Shown here: positions 1 to 11,847 of the stretch, in pieces
Numbering within the stretch: position 1 is the first letter of the stretch
Layout: every line of letters begins with the position of its first letter
NCBI GenBank assembly: GCA_012845835.1
Contig: JABAKD010000029.1
Span: 9,784,231-9,848,230, forward strand
Origin: Undaria pinnatifida
Lineage: Eukaryota > Sar > Phaeophyceae > Laminariales > Alariaceae
DNA: 64,000 nt
Direction of reading: 5' to 3'
Position numbers and translations under genes: made by a program
Notes under the pieces: generated by a model
Told to the model about the DNA's origin: nothing
What the model saw: only the letters and a program-made list of their open reading frames with translations
Database searches by the model: none

Positions 1-607
1 TGATCTTCGCAACATGTGTGTGATCTTCCGATATAATATACATGTGCTCGTAACAATAAAAAGATTCTACGTACCACACAGGGCTGCACAGGGTGAAATT
101 CCTGTGGGATCCTCCGGGGATTGGCAGCACACAGACTACCGCAGCCACTCGCTCGTATCGAGGGGGGCACAACTTATTCCTCAGTGCCCCCATTGGATCT
201 GCCTGCTGCTGTCGTAGTGCGCTCTATGTCGCGAGCAATGAATGGCAAAATGGTAGTCGGATGCTCCTTTCGGGATTGACAACCGGGCATGTTTTTGTTT
301 CAAATATAGTTTCCATAACCAAACATGTCATGCATGTTGACGAAGAGATATTGTTGACGAGCCAGAGCCCAACAGGCCTCTCTGGAGAACCCGAGGGTCC
401 TGGGCGCCACACACAGTCAATCAATTCCTCAACGCCTCTCTTGGGTCTGCTTTCCGAAGTGCTCTGTGCCGAGACAGTCGAGAGAGAGGACTCTTCCACC
501 TCTCTTCGGTAGTACTCTTCCCCCGGCGAGCCCTTCGAGAAAAACATGAAACTGCTGTGTTGTGTGAATGCAGGCGCCAATTGGTCAAAGTCGGTCATGA
601 TACATGC
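1..607. other. Flanking DNA, no gene recognised
   Basis: Sequence left of the LTR element. Short open frames on both strands overlap one another, none resembles a known family, and no splice-bounded exon is convincing. Nothing else was identified. Confidence 0.4.
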
Positions 608-1317
608 TGTTATGATGGTGTCCCACCTCGTATGCGCTGTTTGTATGAGCACTAGACCAACCGTCCATCTCTGCTGGTAGATTAATGTCTCATTTCCGTT
701 ATTGTAACTATGATTCGGAATCGGAATCGTGAGATTCGGAATCTGTAGTGTGATTAGGAAAGTGTCGTGCTATCTAGGAATAAGCACGTACATACATATC
801 GCATGGCCGTAGAATGAGTCACGGGATCTGCGCAGCATGCAGGAAACATGACAATGGTATGAAGTAGCACCCTGGATTAGGCCACGCCCTGCGCTGATTG
901 GCTGATATTACATGGTTGCGCGTTCGTATAACGAGTGGAGTAGTGCTAGAACTTGATGTGATTGGTTGTGTTAGGGGTTGGTCTTTGCTTTTACTCAAGT
1001 ATGCAGCGCGTCGCACGCGTGGCCTTATGGAGTGGACTACGTAGTAGGCAGGGCACAGCTTGCGCTTAGGGGTGACGTCTTGGATGACGCTTTGTATCCC
1101 TTGCCAGCTCGAGAGCCAGTCCTCGTAACTTCAAGCTACCCCCCCCCCCCTCTCTGTCACTCCTGTATCCTGACCAAACCAAGCAAGCTTTGCTCGATAT
1201 TAATAAGAGAAATATACTATTAATATCTGGATTTTATACGGCTGCCAGCGGTGGTCTAGCGATGGACACACCTGTGCCTTCTGAGGATCATACCGTCAAG
1301 GATTCCCCAAGGCAACA
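608..1317 (+). repeat. 5' LTR of the gypsy-type element
   Basis: It aligns along its length with 6365-7099; shared blocks include the stretch around 627-660 / 6384-6420 and the block before AAGGCAACA. Ends are TGTTATG and GGCAACA. The boundary was set where similarity to the second copy stops. Confidence 0.8.
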
Positions 1318-1328
1318 CCATTACTATT

Positions 1329-1346
1329 TGGCGTCGTCGGCAGCTC
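1329..1346 (+). promoter_or_regulatory. Candidate primer-binding site
   Basis: It begins TGG, as primer-binding sites complementary to a tRNA CCA end do, and reads TGGCGTCGTCGGCAG eleven bases after the LTR end. The same 15-mer with one change follows the 5' LTR of the mini-elements at 59-62 kb, on the other strand. The primer tRNA was not identified. Confidence 0.5.
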
Positions 1347-2700
1347 TGTTCTTAGTCGCCGGGCTGCACGCAAACTCACTTTCATCCACGCCGTCTCTCG
1401 TTCCAGCCAACTTGGTCCGCTCCTCGGGCGTCCCAGCCCTCACCGGCCACTACCTGGTCGGCATGCTCCCCCGCGACGGCGTTTCCTCTGAAACCGAAAT
1501 CTTCGTCGCCAATGAAATGGGCATCAAACAATCCCGCTCTCGGGATCCACCGACCTCGAACTAGGCAACCTTGTTGGGGCCTCTTCTTCTCCCCTCATAC
1601 AAATTCCGTCATCGGCTCGCAATCGGTTACCGACCTCAACCGCACCGGACCCAAACACCTCACCAGCCCCGACACCGGCAGCATCCACCTCGTTCAAGCC
1701 TGCGGTTTCACTGCAATCGAGCCGTTCACCCCGGGCATTGGCTTGCGTGGGCTCGTCCCACCTGCCTCCAGCTGCTTTGACCCCATCCCCCCATTCCCCT
1801 GCACCAACAACAATTTCGGGGAATTCCGCCGCCACGGCCGCGTATGGACACCTCTGATTTAGCTCAGGTTACTCGGTCATTCGTGGCCGCCATCGCTGCC
1901 CCGAACCCCGCCGCTGGATTACTTCACAGCCTTCCCCTCGGTCTCCGCTTTATCCAAGCCCCCGCGGCCAGATCGCCTCGCAGCCTTCCCCTCGGCCCCC
2001 ACTTTGCTCAAGGCCTTACCACCGACTCGTGCCGCGTTTTCGTTGGTCCACGTTACGATCAAGTCCCCGCCGCGGCATCGCCTCACGGCGTCCCCACCGG
2101 CTACCGCTTTGTCCAAGACCAAGGTCCCGCCGCGGCACCGCCTCATGGCGTTCCCACCGGCCACCATTTTGTCCAAGATCAAGACCCCGCCGCGGCACCG
2201 CCTCACGGCGCTCCCGTCGGCCAACGAACAGTCCGAGATCAAGACCCCGCCGCGACATCGCTACACCGCGTTCCCGCCGGCCCACACTTTGTCCAAGACC
2301 TCGTCGTCAACTCGCCTTGCAGCGTTTCTGTCGGCCACATCTCTACTTTCGACTACGTACACCGCCGAATCGCCTTCCAGCTCCGAGAAATCCGCCGTGG
2401 TCACTGGCGCTCCTCACGGTTTGGCTTGCAGGCCACCCGTTATCTCCCCATCGTCCACCTTGGGTGTATCGGTTTCGACCTCTCCTCGTGCCTCGTCAGG
2501 CCTGATATCTTCTCGGACCCGGCATCGCTCCGCCACTGCAGCTGGAACTCTCCGTACTCCTGCGGACTACGGATTTGGCCGTCGGCCCCGGGCTACCGAA
2601 GCTTCAAGACCACCATCTCCCCAGCGCCGCCCACCTATTCTTGGGTCCAAGCCGGCCGTCAATGACCTGCTACCACACAACGCCGCGCTGCACACAGCAC
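1347..2700 (+). pseudogene. gag-like region with 20-residue tandem repeats
   Basis: Position just inside the 5' LTR suggests a gag remnant. No zinc knuckle or other gag domain is recognisable, so the assignment rests on position. From about 1908 to 2330 there are six to seven imperfect 60-bp units; the four clearest begin near 2068, 2128, 2188 and 2248. They encode Pro/Ala-rich repeats with a PPHGVPTG-like core followed by FVQDQ. A stop at 1562-1564 and frame changes show it is broken. Long frames on the opposite strand here are shadows of the repeats. Confidence 0.5.
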
Positions 2701-2859
2701 CTTGTCGCCTTCAACCGCGACCTCACCAAGGACCCTCCAACTGGACGCCCCCTCATCATCGCAGACCACCGACCCAAGGCCCCCTTCCCCGCCGCCCCCC
2801 CCTGCTCTGCAAGCACCACCTCGACTACCGGAGCCCAGTGTCGAGCCAATTGATGATCT

Positions 2860-5088
2860 CCATCTCCGTTCCTGCGTCGAGCACTACACATACACCGACT
2901 GGGCGCGCGAGCAACGTGCCGGGCCCCTCTGCCCCGCCACCATCCGGTTCCTCTCCCCGGATTCACCTTCGCCACGATGGTCAACCTCTTGGACTACATC
3001 CCCTCGACCCGTCGCCCAACTCTTGCGGGGGTCCTAAACCTCGCCAAAAAAGGCCAATCACACACCACCGACGACAACACCGTTCTTCTCGTCCACCGAC
3101 CACACACGGACTCAACGCGTCACGCCCGCGATACACCGCCCCCGCCCCTTGACCCACCCCCCCGCGTCTACGTTCCAACGTTGGTGCGCCCATGGGTCCT
3201 ACGCACATGCCACTCCACCACTTCTTGTCACTTAGGCGTTTCTCGGACACTTAGCATGCCCAGGCGTTTCTACTGGTGGGTCGTCATGGACATTTCAACC
3301 CGTTGGTGGCTCCGACCGCTGCCTCAAGTGCCAGGCGAGCAAGGTTTCGCGCCAAACAATTCGCTGGCCTACCCTTTCCTTGTCGTTACCAAACGGCTCC
3401 GGCATTCTCGTCAGCGTGTACTACTTTGGCCCCCTACATTTAACGCCTCGAGGCAGCGCCTACATACTCCTTTTTACGGACCACTTCAGCCTCGCGCCGA
3501 CATGTACGCCACTCCGGAGGCTCAGTTCACCGCCTCCGGCACGGCCGACATCCTTGTCGACCGATATATCCCTCTCTGAGGGTGCTCCGTAACTCTACTT
3601 TCCGACAACGGACTCCAGGTTTGCTCCTAATGTTCCCTCGCCCTCTACGACCGCCTCGGCATCAATAAGATCACCACCAGCTCCTACCACCCGTGCACCA
3701 ACGACGGTGTCGAGTGTGTCGACCACACCATGGCCCTCATGCTCGACATGGCCGGCGACGAACAACACATTAACTGGGATATTCAACTCCCCCACGTCGA
3801 GGGCGCGTACAACAACTCCGTCAGCGCAGCCACCGGCCTTGCCGCCAACGAAGCGCACATGGGTGGTTTTCCCCACCTTCCTCTTACCGTCGTTGACCTC
3901 CCCAACATCGGCGGACATCAAAGCCTCAACCAGAACGAGCTAGCTTATATCGACCTCGTCAGCTCCCGCCAACAACGCGCCTACCGCGCCGTTCGGGAAT
4001 TGCACGCCATCTACGTATCGCGTCTTGATCGCCGCAACGCTCCCCTCATGGACGCCCTCCGCCTATTACCCCCATTTTCCGTCAACGGTTGGGCGTAGAT
4101 CTACAACCCCGCTGCCACCATTCGCCAAGGCGCCAGCAAAGGCACCGACGCCATCGTTCTCAAGACCAAGCTATCCTTCAATAGGATCGGACCTTTCAAG
4201 ATCCTCGCCGTGGATCCGGCACCGCCCTCCGCCGTCCCAGATGGTCGGCCCCTTCACGACAAGCCCCTGTACTTCGACCTCCCATCCGACATGCCCGGAC
4301 GCGACTCCGAAGCACGCGTCTCCATTCTCCGCTGCAAACCATGCCGGAACCCCGACGACATTCACGACATACCAAAGCATCTTCCGGCCGACCTCACCAA
4401 GTGCGTGCTTAACTCCTTCTCCACCAAGTCCCCGCCCTTCCACGTCACCCTCGACGACATCTCTCCACCGCCGGGACGGCTCGAGGTCGATCAGATCTCG
4501 GGACGTAAACTCGTTCGTGGCCGGGGAGGCGTCCTCGCGGTCATGTACGAGACCCATTGGGCCGGGCTTCTCAGCTCTTCATGGAAACACGAACAAGACC
4601 TACAACACCACGGGCTTCACATTCTCCGCTATTGGTCGGGCGCCCCTTCACAACATCGCCAGTCCAACCGATTATACCGGCAGATGCGCATCAGGGCCGC
4701 TCACCGCGAACTAGCGCGGACCAGGGGCGAAATATTTCTCGCTCCCGGGTACAGCCTCGTCTCGCGCACACTCTGGCTTCAACGCTTCAGCTCGACTACC
4801 CCCCCCGCAGGGGCACACCTCTGGTACAAAGCCTGCGACGGTCTCTGATGGTTGGGCAAGGTAGCCTATCGCGCCTCGACCGACAATTCTTCCGCCAACT
4901 TCTACATCGTCCGCTTCCTCGACGACCCGGGACCGACCAAGATCGACCTCCTGCAGTCGTTTTACACCCTTTCACGGAGCGCTGTCCACGGGTTCTGGTG
5001 CCTTTTGTGTCATCAGACCGGGGGACTGGATCGCGGTGTCCTACGCAATGCTGATGGGCCCCGCAGAGCCCCGCCTATCCCCCCCTAG
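2860..5088 (+). pseudogene. Broken retrotransposon integrase with chromodomain
   Basis: The first part is an H2C2 zinc finger near 3200-3340: the His pair is in one frame, the CLKC pair in the next, so a frameshift lies near 3320. The catalytic core follows, and the frame shifts back near 3490. The usual first catalytic Asp of the VDYFGP-type motif reads Tyr (about 3418-3432). Stops occur at 3577-3579, 4096-4098 and 4846-4848. The second Asp (SDNG, near 3603) and the Glu (GVE, near 3710) remain. From 4099 one frame runs to 5088 through a C-terminal domain with GPFKILAV and a chromodomain-like stretch near 4500-4640 (VRGRGG, ETHWAGL, ILRYW). The lesions make it inactive. The chromodomain and H2C2 finger point to Ty3/gypsy chromoviruses; chromodomains in such integrases are known to steer insertion to chromatin. 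Confidence 0.85.
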
Positions 5089-5235
5089 TATGTCAGGAAT
5101 TTGGCGTCAACCGTAGATTATAGCGTTTTATGTTTCGGTTGTGTTCTGGTCTTCCTCATGTGTTGTGGCGTCTTCAAGGTGTACTATAACCTCATTGTTT
5201 CAGTTATGGAGCATTTAGGACTGCTGTAACCTTGT

Positions 5236-5306
5236 CGTTTCCCTTATTCCGTATGGCCTTTCACTATCTTTCGTTTCCCTTATTCGGTATGGCCTTTCAC
5301 TATCTT
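5236..5306. repeat. Tandem duplication, ~35 bp unit
   Basis: Two near-identical units, each holding CCCTTATTC and TATGGCCTTTCACTATC, lie downstream of the broken integrase. Confidence 0.8.
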
Positions 5307-5344
5307 TGATTTTTTTTACGCGTCCTCCCACTTCGGTACCCCTT

Positions 5345-5665
5345 TTCTGGTGTCCCTTTACCCACGCACATGCGTCCCAAGCACAGAGATTCAGTCGCTG
5401 GTTGGTGTCCTGCAGTGCACGTGTCTGTTTTCAGTTCGGATGTTACCTTTTCTGGTGCCCCTTTGCCCACGCCCATGCGTCCCAAGCACAAAGATTCAGT
5501 CGCTGGCTGTTATCCTGCAGTGCACGTGTCTGTTTCCAGTTCGGATGCTACCGTTTCTGGTGCTCTATTATCCACGCTCATGCTCCCCAAGCACAGAGAT
5601 TCGGCCGCTGGTTGGTATCCTGCCGTGCACGCTTTCTCTTCCTCAGTTCCGGTGGTACCTTTCCT
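5345..5665. repeat. Tandem repeat, three ~105-bp units
   Basis: Units start near 5345, 5452 and 5554 at TTTCTGGTG. Each carries CCCAAGCACA, AGATTC and CCTGCAGTGCACG-like blocks. The array lies inside the LTR element's 3' untranslated part and produces repetitive open frames on both strands. Confidence 0.8.
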
Positions 5666-6364
5666 GGAGCCTCCTCCCTTGTATTCTGCGTTACCTTGCA
5701 TCAGTACTTCTTGTTTAGCGCCCTGTTTGACAGTAAGCCAGCTAGCGTTGGGCTGCGAAAGCAAATGAGTTAAATCGACACACGACGCGTATGAAAATAC
5801 GTGAAAGTGTGGTGAGCTAAAGCTTTATTTTTTTCGCCATCCGCCGGAGGATAAAAAAAATAAAATAAAAAGAAAGCCCACGGATTAACCATTACTAGAG
5901 GCGTCTTAGCCTCAACTACGAGGCATGGGTTCGTCTAAAGCCTCATTTGCTGTAATCGTTTTGAAAAGCAGTATCTTCGATCATTTTCCGATTTCCTTAT
6001 GCTTAGCCATCGCTACGTTCGGTTGCCCCGGTGGCGTATCAGGTTATTCTCGAGCCTGGTATAGGCCAGTTTCGTGAATTCAAATCCCCTCGAGTGTATA
6101 CTCGCATAACTTCGTGGGAACTTTTTCTTGTGCACAAATTGACTCACGGAAAGCGCGAGATCGTGCGTGAGCAGCACTCGATGAAAAATCGACGGGCAGT
6201 GGGATTGCTGAACCCTATGCGCGATAAAAATTGAAGGCAAGAACTGGGGGGGGAAAGGGACGACACCTGTGACCACGGCTTGTCCAGAAGCTGGAAAGTA
6301 GAAGTGTGCAAATATATATATATCGTTGTGTGATCTGCATCTACGACTATTCAGGGTGGGCTAA

Positions 6365-7099
6365 TGTTATGGTGTTCCACTTCGTATGCGCTGTTTGTAT
6401 GAGCTCTAGACCAACCGTCCATCTCTGCTGGTAAAGTAAGGTCTGATATCCGTTATTTCAACTGTGATTCGGAATCGGAATCGTGAGCGTGAGATTCAGA
6501 ATCTGTAGTAGATTAGGAAAGTGTCGTGCTATCTAGGAATAGGCACGTAAATGTATATCGCATGGCAATATGATCAGTGACGGGATCTGCGCAGCATGCA
6601 GGAAACATAACAACGGTACGAAGGAGCACCCTGGCTTAGGCCACGCTCTGCGCTGATTGGCTGATATTATATAGTTACGCGCGTTCGCATAATGAGTAGT
6701 ATGGTTGTCCAAATAGCACTAGGACTTGATGTGATTGGTTGTGTTAGGAGTTGGTCTTTGATTCTACTTCAAGTACGCAGCGCGTCACGCGCGTGACCTT
6801 ATGGAGTGACCTACGTAGTAGGCAGGTAACAGCTTGCGCTTAGGGGTGACGTCTTGGATGACGCTTTGTATTCCTTGCCAGTTCGAGCGCCGGTCCTCGT
6901 AGCTTGGCTATGGCCAAGCTACTCCCCACCCCCCCTCTCTTTCATTCCTGTATCCTGACCAAACCAAGCAAGCTTTGCTCGATTTTTTTTATAAGATAAA
7001 TCTACTATCTGGGCTTCACACGGCTGCCAACGGTGGTCTAGCGATAGACACACCTGTCCCTTTTGAGGATCATATCGTCAAGGATCCCCCAAGGCAACA
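6365..7099 (+). repeat. 3' LTR of the gypsy-type element
   Basis: It matches 608-1317 with many substitutions and small indels. It is preceded by a modest purine run (AGGGTGGG, 6351-6360) that could be a decayed polypurine tract. Confidence 0.8.
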
Positions 7100-7185
7100 C
7101 CTTAATAATACTCACACGTCATTCGCAAATATGTCTAAATGCCGCCTAATTGGGGGGGTGACAGACGGTAGTAATTTTCAATTTT

Positions 7186-7340
7186 CAGGGCTTTTTTACG
7201 GATCAGGTCAAACCTCGCGGGTCGGATCGGGTCGGGTCGGGTTGGGTCGGGCCAGGTGACCCGACCCGATCCGTGAGATGTCATTACCTATCTTCTGACC
7301 TGACCCGATCCGACCTGTGAGATTTCAAAACCTCCCGACA
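7186..7340. mobile_element. GGGTC-rich MITE-like element, copy 1
   Basis: It starts CAGGGCTTTTTTACG and continues with alternating GGGTC-type repeats and their complement (7220-7270), like the copies at 45.2 and 49.6 kb. The right terminal repeat is not visible, so this copy is probably truncated. Confidence 0.55.
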
Positions 7341-7448
7341 GATCGCTCGCCCAACGATCTGGTAGCGCGTATCTTTGTGGTGGTAGGCTGTTCGCGTTTA
7401 CGAGCTAGGAAGCATTTCTTGGTGGGATCGAGGTACGGTCGTGGACCC

Positions 7449-7531
7449 AACCGCAACCCCAAACCCTAACCCTAGCCCTAACCCCAACCCCAACCCTAAC
7501 CCTAACCCTAACCCTAACCCTAACCCCAGCC
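7449..7531. repeat. Interstitial telomere-type repeat (CCCTAA)n
   Basis: Runs of CCCTAA with CCCCAA and CCCTAG variants, becoming regular around 7492-7527. The G-rich strand reads TTAGGG. It is embedded in unique sequence, so it is not a chromosome end. Confidence 0.85.
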
Positions 7532-8280
7532 CGGACCCAAAACGGGCCTGAGAACAGGGCGAGAAACGCGGTCTGCTGATATTTCGTCCCTACCCCTATT
7601 TTCATGGTAACGCCTTCCGATCCTATCTCCAATAACATCGACAGATTTCCCCAGCAGACCCCCCCCCAACACACACACTTTGAGTGGCTGTGTGTTTGGA
7701 GACAAATCGAATGACGAGCACAGCAGAAGGGGAGCAAATAAAAGACCAAGACTTGTTCAGGTGAAACAAACTGCCAAACTTATTAAAGACAAAAAAAAAC
7801 ATGGGCCAGTAGCCAAAGTCACTCTCGTGACCTGCCAGTCGTTTTCGTTGCAGCGAAGGTCAGCAGGCGAGCCCCGGGCTGCCAAGCGCGGTTGATACGA
7901 TCGATGTAGCGTGACCATCCGTACCACAGCACACTAGTACTATAGCCACCTTATCACGTTGTCGCGGTCGATGTCAAAAGCTTCGTACCGTGAAACAACG
8001 GCGACAGCGTCTACGCGTACAGCAATACGGGACAGACCCTTACTAAGAAATTGATCCCTGAGAGTTTGAGGCCGGGATTTGACAAAAACAAACAAGAACT
8101 TAAGGCTAAAAAACCGTGTTAAGGTCAAGAAGGAAACTATATATAGAAATCAGGAAGTAAGTGCAGGGGGATGGCCAGATAAGAGACCTCCAATAGGCAG
8201 CGCAGCCCCGAATAATTAGAAATTGCTCAGGGACACTCCCCCAAGGCCACATCATCAGGCAAAGACTACACGCACATACA
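7532..8280. other. Intergenic, no gene recognised
   Basis: Only short frames without family resemblance. Poly-C and poly-A runs are present near 7663 and 7792. Confidence 0.4.
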
Positions 8281-8449
8281 TGTGTGCACTGTATTATTAG
8301 CCCGCATACGCAGCTTCCAAGGTATGGTCGCACAAACACCGCGAGACCTCTGCCATCGCGCCACTTGTGTGCACTGTATTATTAGCACGCATACGAAGCT
8401 TGCAAGGTATGGTCGCACAAACACCGCGAGACCTCTTCCATCGCGCCAG
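8281..8449. repeat. Tandem duplication, ~85 bp x 2
   Basis: Units at 8281-8364 and 8366-8449 share TGTGCACTGTATTATTAGC and GGTATGGTCGCACAAACACC with only a few differences, so the duplication is recent. Confidence 0.9.
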
Positions 8450-10112
8450 CTACTGCAGTCTTCCTTTTACGACCGACCGCAAAAAAACAAAGATACATTG
8501 CACTATCAGACGCGTGCTACGACATAGGCGCACCACATTTCTTTCCAAGGTTTTCCTCGTTTTGGGAGAGCTTTTTTTTTTTATGTCCGATCTCTCCCTA
8601 AAAACTGATTTGGAGAGAACTGACACACTCTGCTACCAGATGGACCATCACATGGCCTAGGTATACTTCGAAGCATACCACGAAAATTCGGTGCACAAAA
8701 ATAAAGTGCCCATTTCCGACGGTTTGGGTGAAGGAGCCCCGCCATTCAGAAAACATCTATTTCCACAAAAAATGCCACCCTCTTAATCGTAGCTTTCGTC
8801 CCATCCATGGGAAACATGTATGCGCGAAGATCACGCAGATCGTACGGCTCCACACCCGGAAACACTGTGCAGGCCACACAGATCTGACACATGTGACATA
8901 TTATTAGAGACGCATGCTACGGTAGATAGAGGGGTGCACTTAGACATTTTTGCACCTAACCCTCCTCTTACCCCCCTCTTGAGCCCCGAAAACCCACCCC
9001 ATACTATGTCCAAGTAATTTTACCCAAAAAAAGGTTTTCAGTTGAAAAGGCGTCAATAATTTTCTGGGATTTGTTCCTGACCTAAGGAGCGTTAGACCTC
9101 ACCCGAACAGAAACAAACTTGGGGGAAAAACGTACGTTTAACCCGCCGAAACAATCCCCATGGCCTATTATAGGTATACGACGAAGAACTTTGCGAAAAA
9201 ACGAGAAGAACAGCATTCCGACGACATTGGGCTATAAACCGTTTTAGCACCGCAGTCCCGACATGGGGACAAAAACGCTTAGAAGTTAGACTCGCAGGAT
9301 ATTTTTCTTTAGGAGTTGGAGATGGGTTAAGAATCCCCGTCATATTCAGAAAGTGGTGTAGCGAAAAAGTGGTATACCTTAATACCTATCGCAGCACGCG
9401 TCTGAAAAGCAAAGATCATATAGATCATCTATAGATCATCTATAGATCATCCATAACAGGGAATCGTATATGTCCAAAGTGTGGACTATTTCACTGCCGC
9501 CTTACCTAATAAACCTCTTAAAAACCGCGCCACCGCATGCAATGAATGCACCGTCCCGTTTCGGGAGCCCAACGTAGAAGAAAATAATGTGGAATAACGT
9601 TTTTACGGCAGTTAAACAAACAAAACCAGGTACGGTTCGCATGCTCTCTCTCTCTCTCTCTCTCTCTCTTTGGCTCTCTTCTCTGTTTCCGGATCGGAAA
9701 CTAAATACGAACAGACCGACGAACGAACATCATCCACCGGATGACCCGCGTCCGCCGCGAGAAGACCTACATCCCTCCTATGGCATCCCTCCTCAGTCCT
9801 ATACGATACAAGACCGACCCTCTGTAAACAAGAAGAAACAACTAAACAAGACAAACTCAAGCCTGATGCGTATTATTCCGGAGCAGTTTTCCTAATTTTT
9901 CACCCCGGGTTTCCTAGTTGTTTAGGATGTACATTGGGCAGTATCAAACACACCCTTTCTTAACCCCAATTGAGACTTAAGGAGGAAAAAACTGACGATT
10001 GCGGCGGAATCGACCACTTACAACATACCAGTTCCATGCAATAATTCAAGCGGCGTGCGCACGTCGTCGCGGTGATGTACATACAGCCTTCAGACAGGCA
10101 AAGACTCACACG
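8450..10112. other. Intergenic with dispersed-repeat fragments
   Basis: A fragment of the dispersed family with core GGAGCCCCGCCATTCAGAAAAC is at about 8700-8790. A piece of the CTTAATACCT...GCACGCGTC family is at about 9370-9400. A (CT)n microsatellite is at 9643-9669. No gene was recognised. Confidence 0.5.
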
Positions 10113-10390
10113 CAATGGGTACAGCACGGTCCACCCTACCTACTCGTATACTGATTTCTGCGCACTCACTCTACTACTCGAGTGGACGCTTGAAATTATC
10201 GCAATCATTCGTCGTTTTTACTCGTTCGCTATACAATAATCAAGGACGGGGCGGGTACAGCGTGGTCCACCCCACCCGTCGTGCTTCTTGCTGCGCGCTC
10301 ACGCTATGTGCTACTCGAGTAGACGCTTGAAAAGCATCGCAAAAAAAACAATCGCCGTTTCTTGGTCGCCATACTGCAATCAAGATAATC
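10113..10390. repeat. Tandem duplication, ~140 bp x 2
   Basis: Both halves carry GGGTACAGC, GGTCCACCC, CTACTCGAGT, GACGCTTGAAA and the following ATCGCAA block, with moderate divergence. Confidence 0.75.
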
Positions 10391-11584
10391 AAGTCCCCAA
10401 AGGGATGAAATAAAAGAATCGTCGCCTGGGCCAGTTTTCGCGGCCTTTCCTCCATAGGCGGGTCGGCATCCAGCAGGTGAACACGAAACACAATCATGGG
10501 TGTATTTCAAGGCGGCCAACACATACTACATGGTCATCATACACACGCACAACACATACGGTATAGCATGAAACAGTAAGGTGCTGCTCTTCTAGGAATG
10601 AGTGAGGCATCGCCACGGACACAGAGCGCGCCGGGTGTAGATGGGCGGAATTATCAATTTAACGTGAAGAACAAACACACTCGGAGTCGTTCTATGCGGT
10701 AGCCCCCCCATCTTTCCTTTAACGAAATCGCCGGTTTTTAAGCCAGCTCCCGGCCGTATCTCCTGCAAAACGGTGCCCCTTGCCCCCCCGACGTCATCGT
10801 TCGACCGTCCTAACCAAGAAAATATGTGAAGATTGTATTTTTCATGGCATTCGTCCTCGCGTCGAGCAGCCACGAAACGTTAGTTAGAAAAAATCGCTGG
10901 TTTTGGGGGGGGGCTATCGTAGAATCAGTCCTCGGCATATATGTACCTGGTGAAATACATACGCGCATACACATACTACATGATCGCGCGTATGTGAAAA
11001 AAGCCTCGGAATGCTCACACACCGAAAGGGCCGGCCAAATTCAAGGCCCTGGCACCTCTAAAAACCTACCGTACATAGCGCCAGACCTCCAGAACCTAAA
11101 CCTGCCCCTACATACCACATAGTTCATAGTGCCCGACTCCCCACAGTCTTCAGATAATCCTGGGCCCCTTACTGGATCTTCCGAGGCGAAACGAAGGGCG
11201 CATCGCGGGCGTAGCTGAGAATGCAACCTTAGCATTTTGATTGTCGCTACAATAACAGCCCCTTTAACACCAGGTACATACAGCGACCACAACCACAACC
11301 ATGCCAGGTGCCGACCTTATCATCAGCCGTTCAGCTGGGAGCTCGCCGCGGCACGGCTAGCTAGCATCCTCATGCTGCGCGCTTGTTGGAGAGATCTCTG
11401 AACGGCCATGTACGCCTTACATACGTACCGGTACCGTGCGTCAATAACGGACTACTATACCACCTCGGCGAACCCGGACCGCTTCGTGTGGCCAATGCTG
11501 CGGCTGTCATCGACTCTTCTTTGCCGTCTCTTTGCTCGACCCTTTCGTACCAAAGAGGTCACGTGGGTGTTCGTTGACAGAGTT
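10391..11584. other. Intergenic, no gene recognised
   Basis: Short unrelated frames on both strands; no exon with convincing splice borders was seen. Confidence 0.4.
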
Positions 11585-11585
11585 A

Positions 11586-11839
11586 TCCCATGCTATGGGG
11601 TGCGCAGCAGATTTTTTTTTAATTCTTAACGTGAGGAATGCAACATATCACCCGAAGGAAGCCTTCGAAGACACGCGTTCGCGTAACCCGACCAACGCTC
11701 TGCGCTAGTCCTAAAAAAGTACATATACATACTCGAAAAACTATCATACTAGCTGTTAGTTCTACACTTAAGGGGCTCAACCGGTCAGAAACATGTTGAG
11801 AAACCTTCGGCAACAAAACGTGCAACCCCTACCGTGGGA
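11586..11839. mobile_element. MITE family A, copy 1 (254 bp)
   Basis: Terminal inverted repeats begin TCCCA and contain a GGGGT block: TCCCATGCTATGGGG at the left, CCCCTACCGTGGGA at the right. The interior aligns with 15188-15445, including AACGTGAGG, a CATACTAGC block and CTCAA.CGGTCA. There is no coding capacity. The target duplication is unclear. Confidence 0.7.
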
Positions 11840-11847
11840 TGCCTCTA

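Larger units (their letters stand above)
608..7099 (+). mobile_element. Degenerate Ty3/gypsy-type LTR retrotransposon
   Basis: Two direct repeats of about 710 and 735 bp (608-1317 and 6365-7099) flank about 5 kb. Each starts TGTTATG and ends GGCAACA, as LTRs do. The repeats differ by many substitutions and indels, so the insertion is old. Inside, in order, are a candidate primer-binding site at 1329, a gag-like region with 20-residue repeats, and an integrase with H2C2 finger, DDE core and chromodomain in broken frames. No protease, reverse transcriptase or RNase H motifs were found, and only about 1.5 kb lies between LTR and integrase linker, so the element looks internally deleted. No target-site duplication is recognisable. 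Confidence 0.85.

Noticed and set aside
6030-6110. Possible tRNA around GAATTCAAATCC with an upstream TGGCGTATCAGG
   Set aside because: Putative T stem and acceptor stem do not pair, so the cloverleaf fails.
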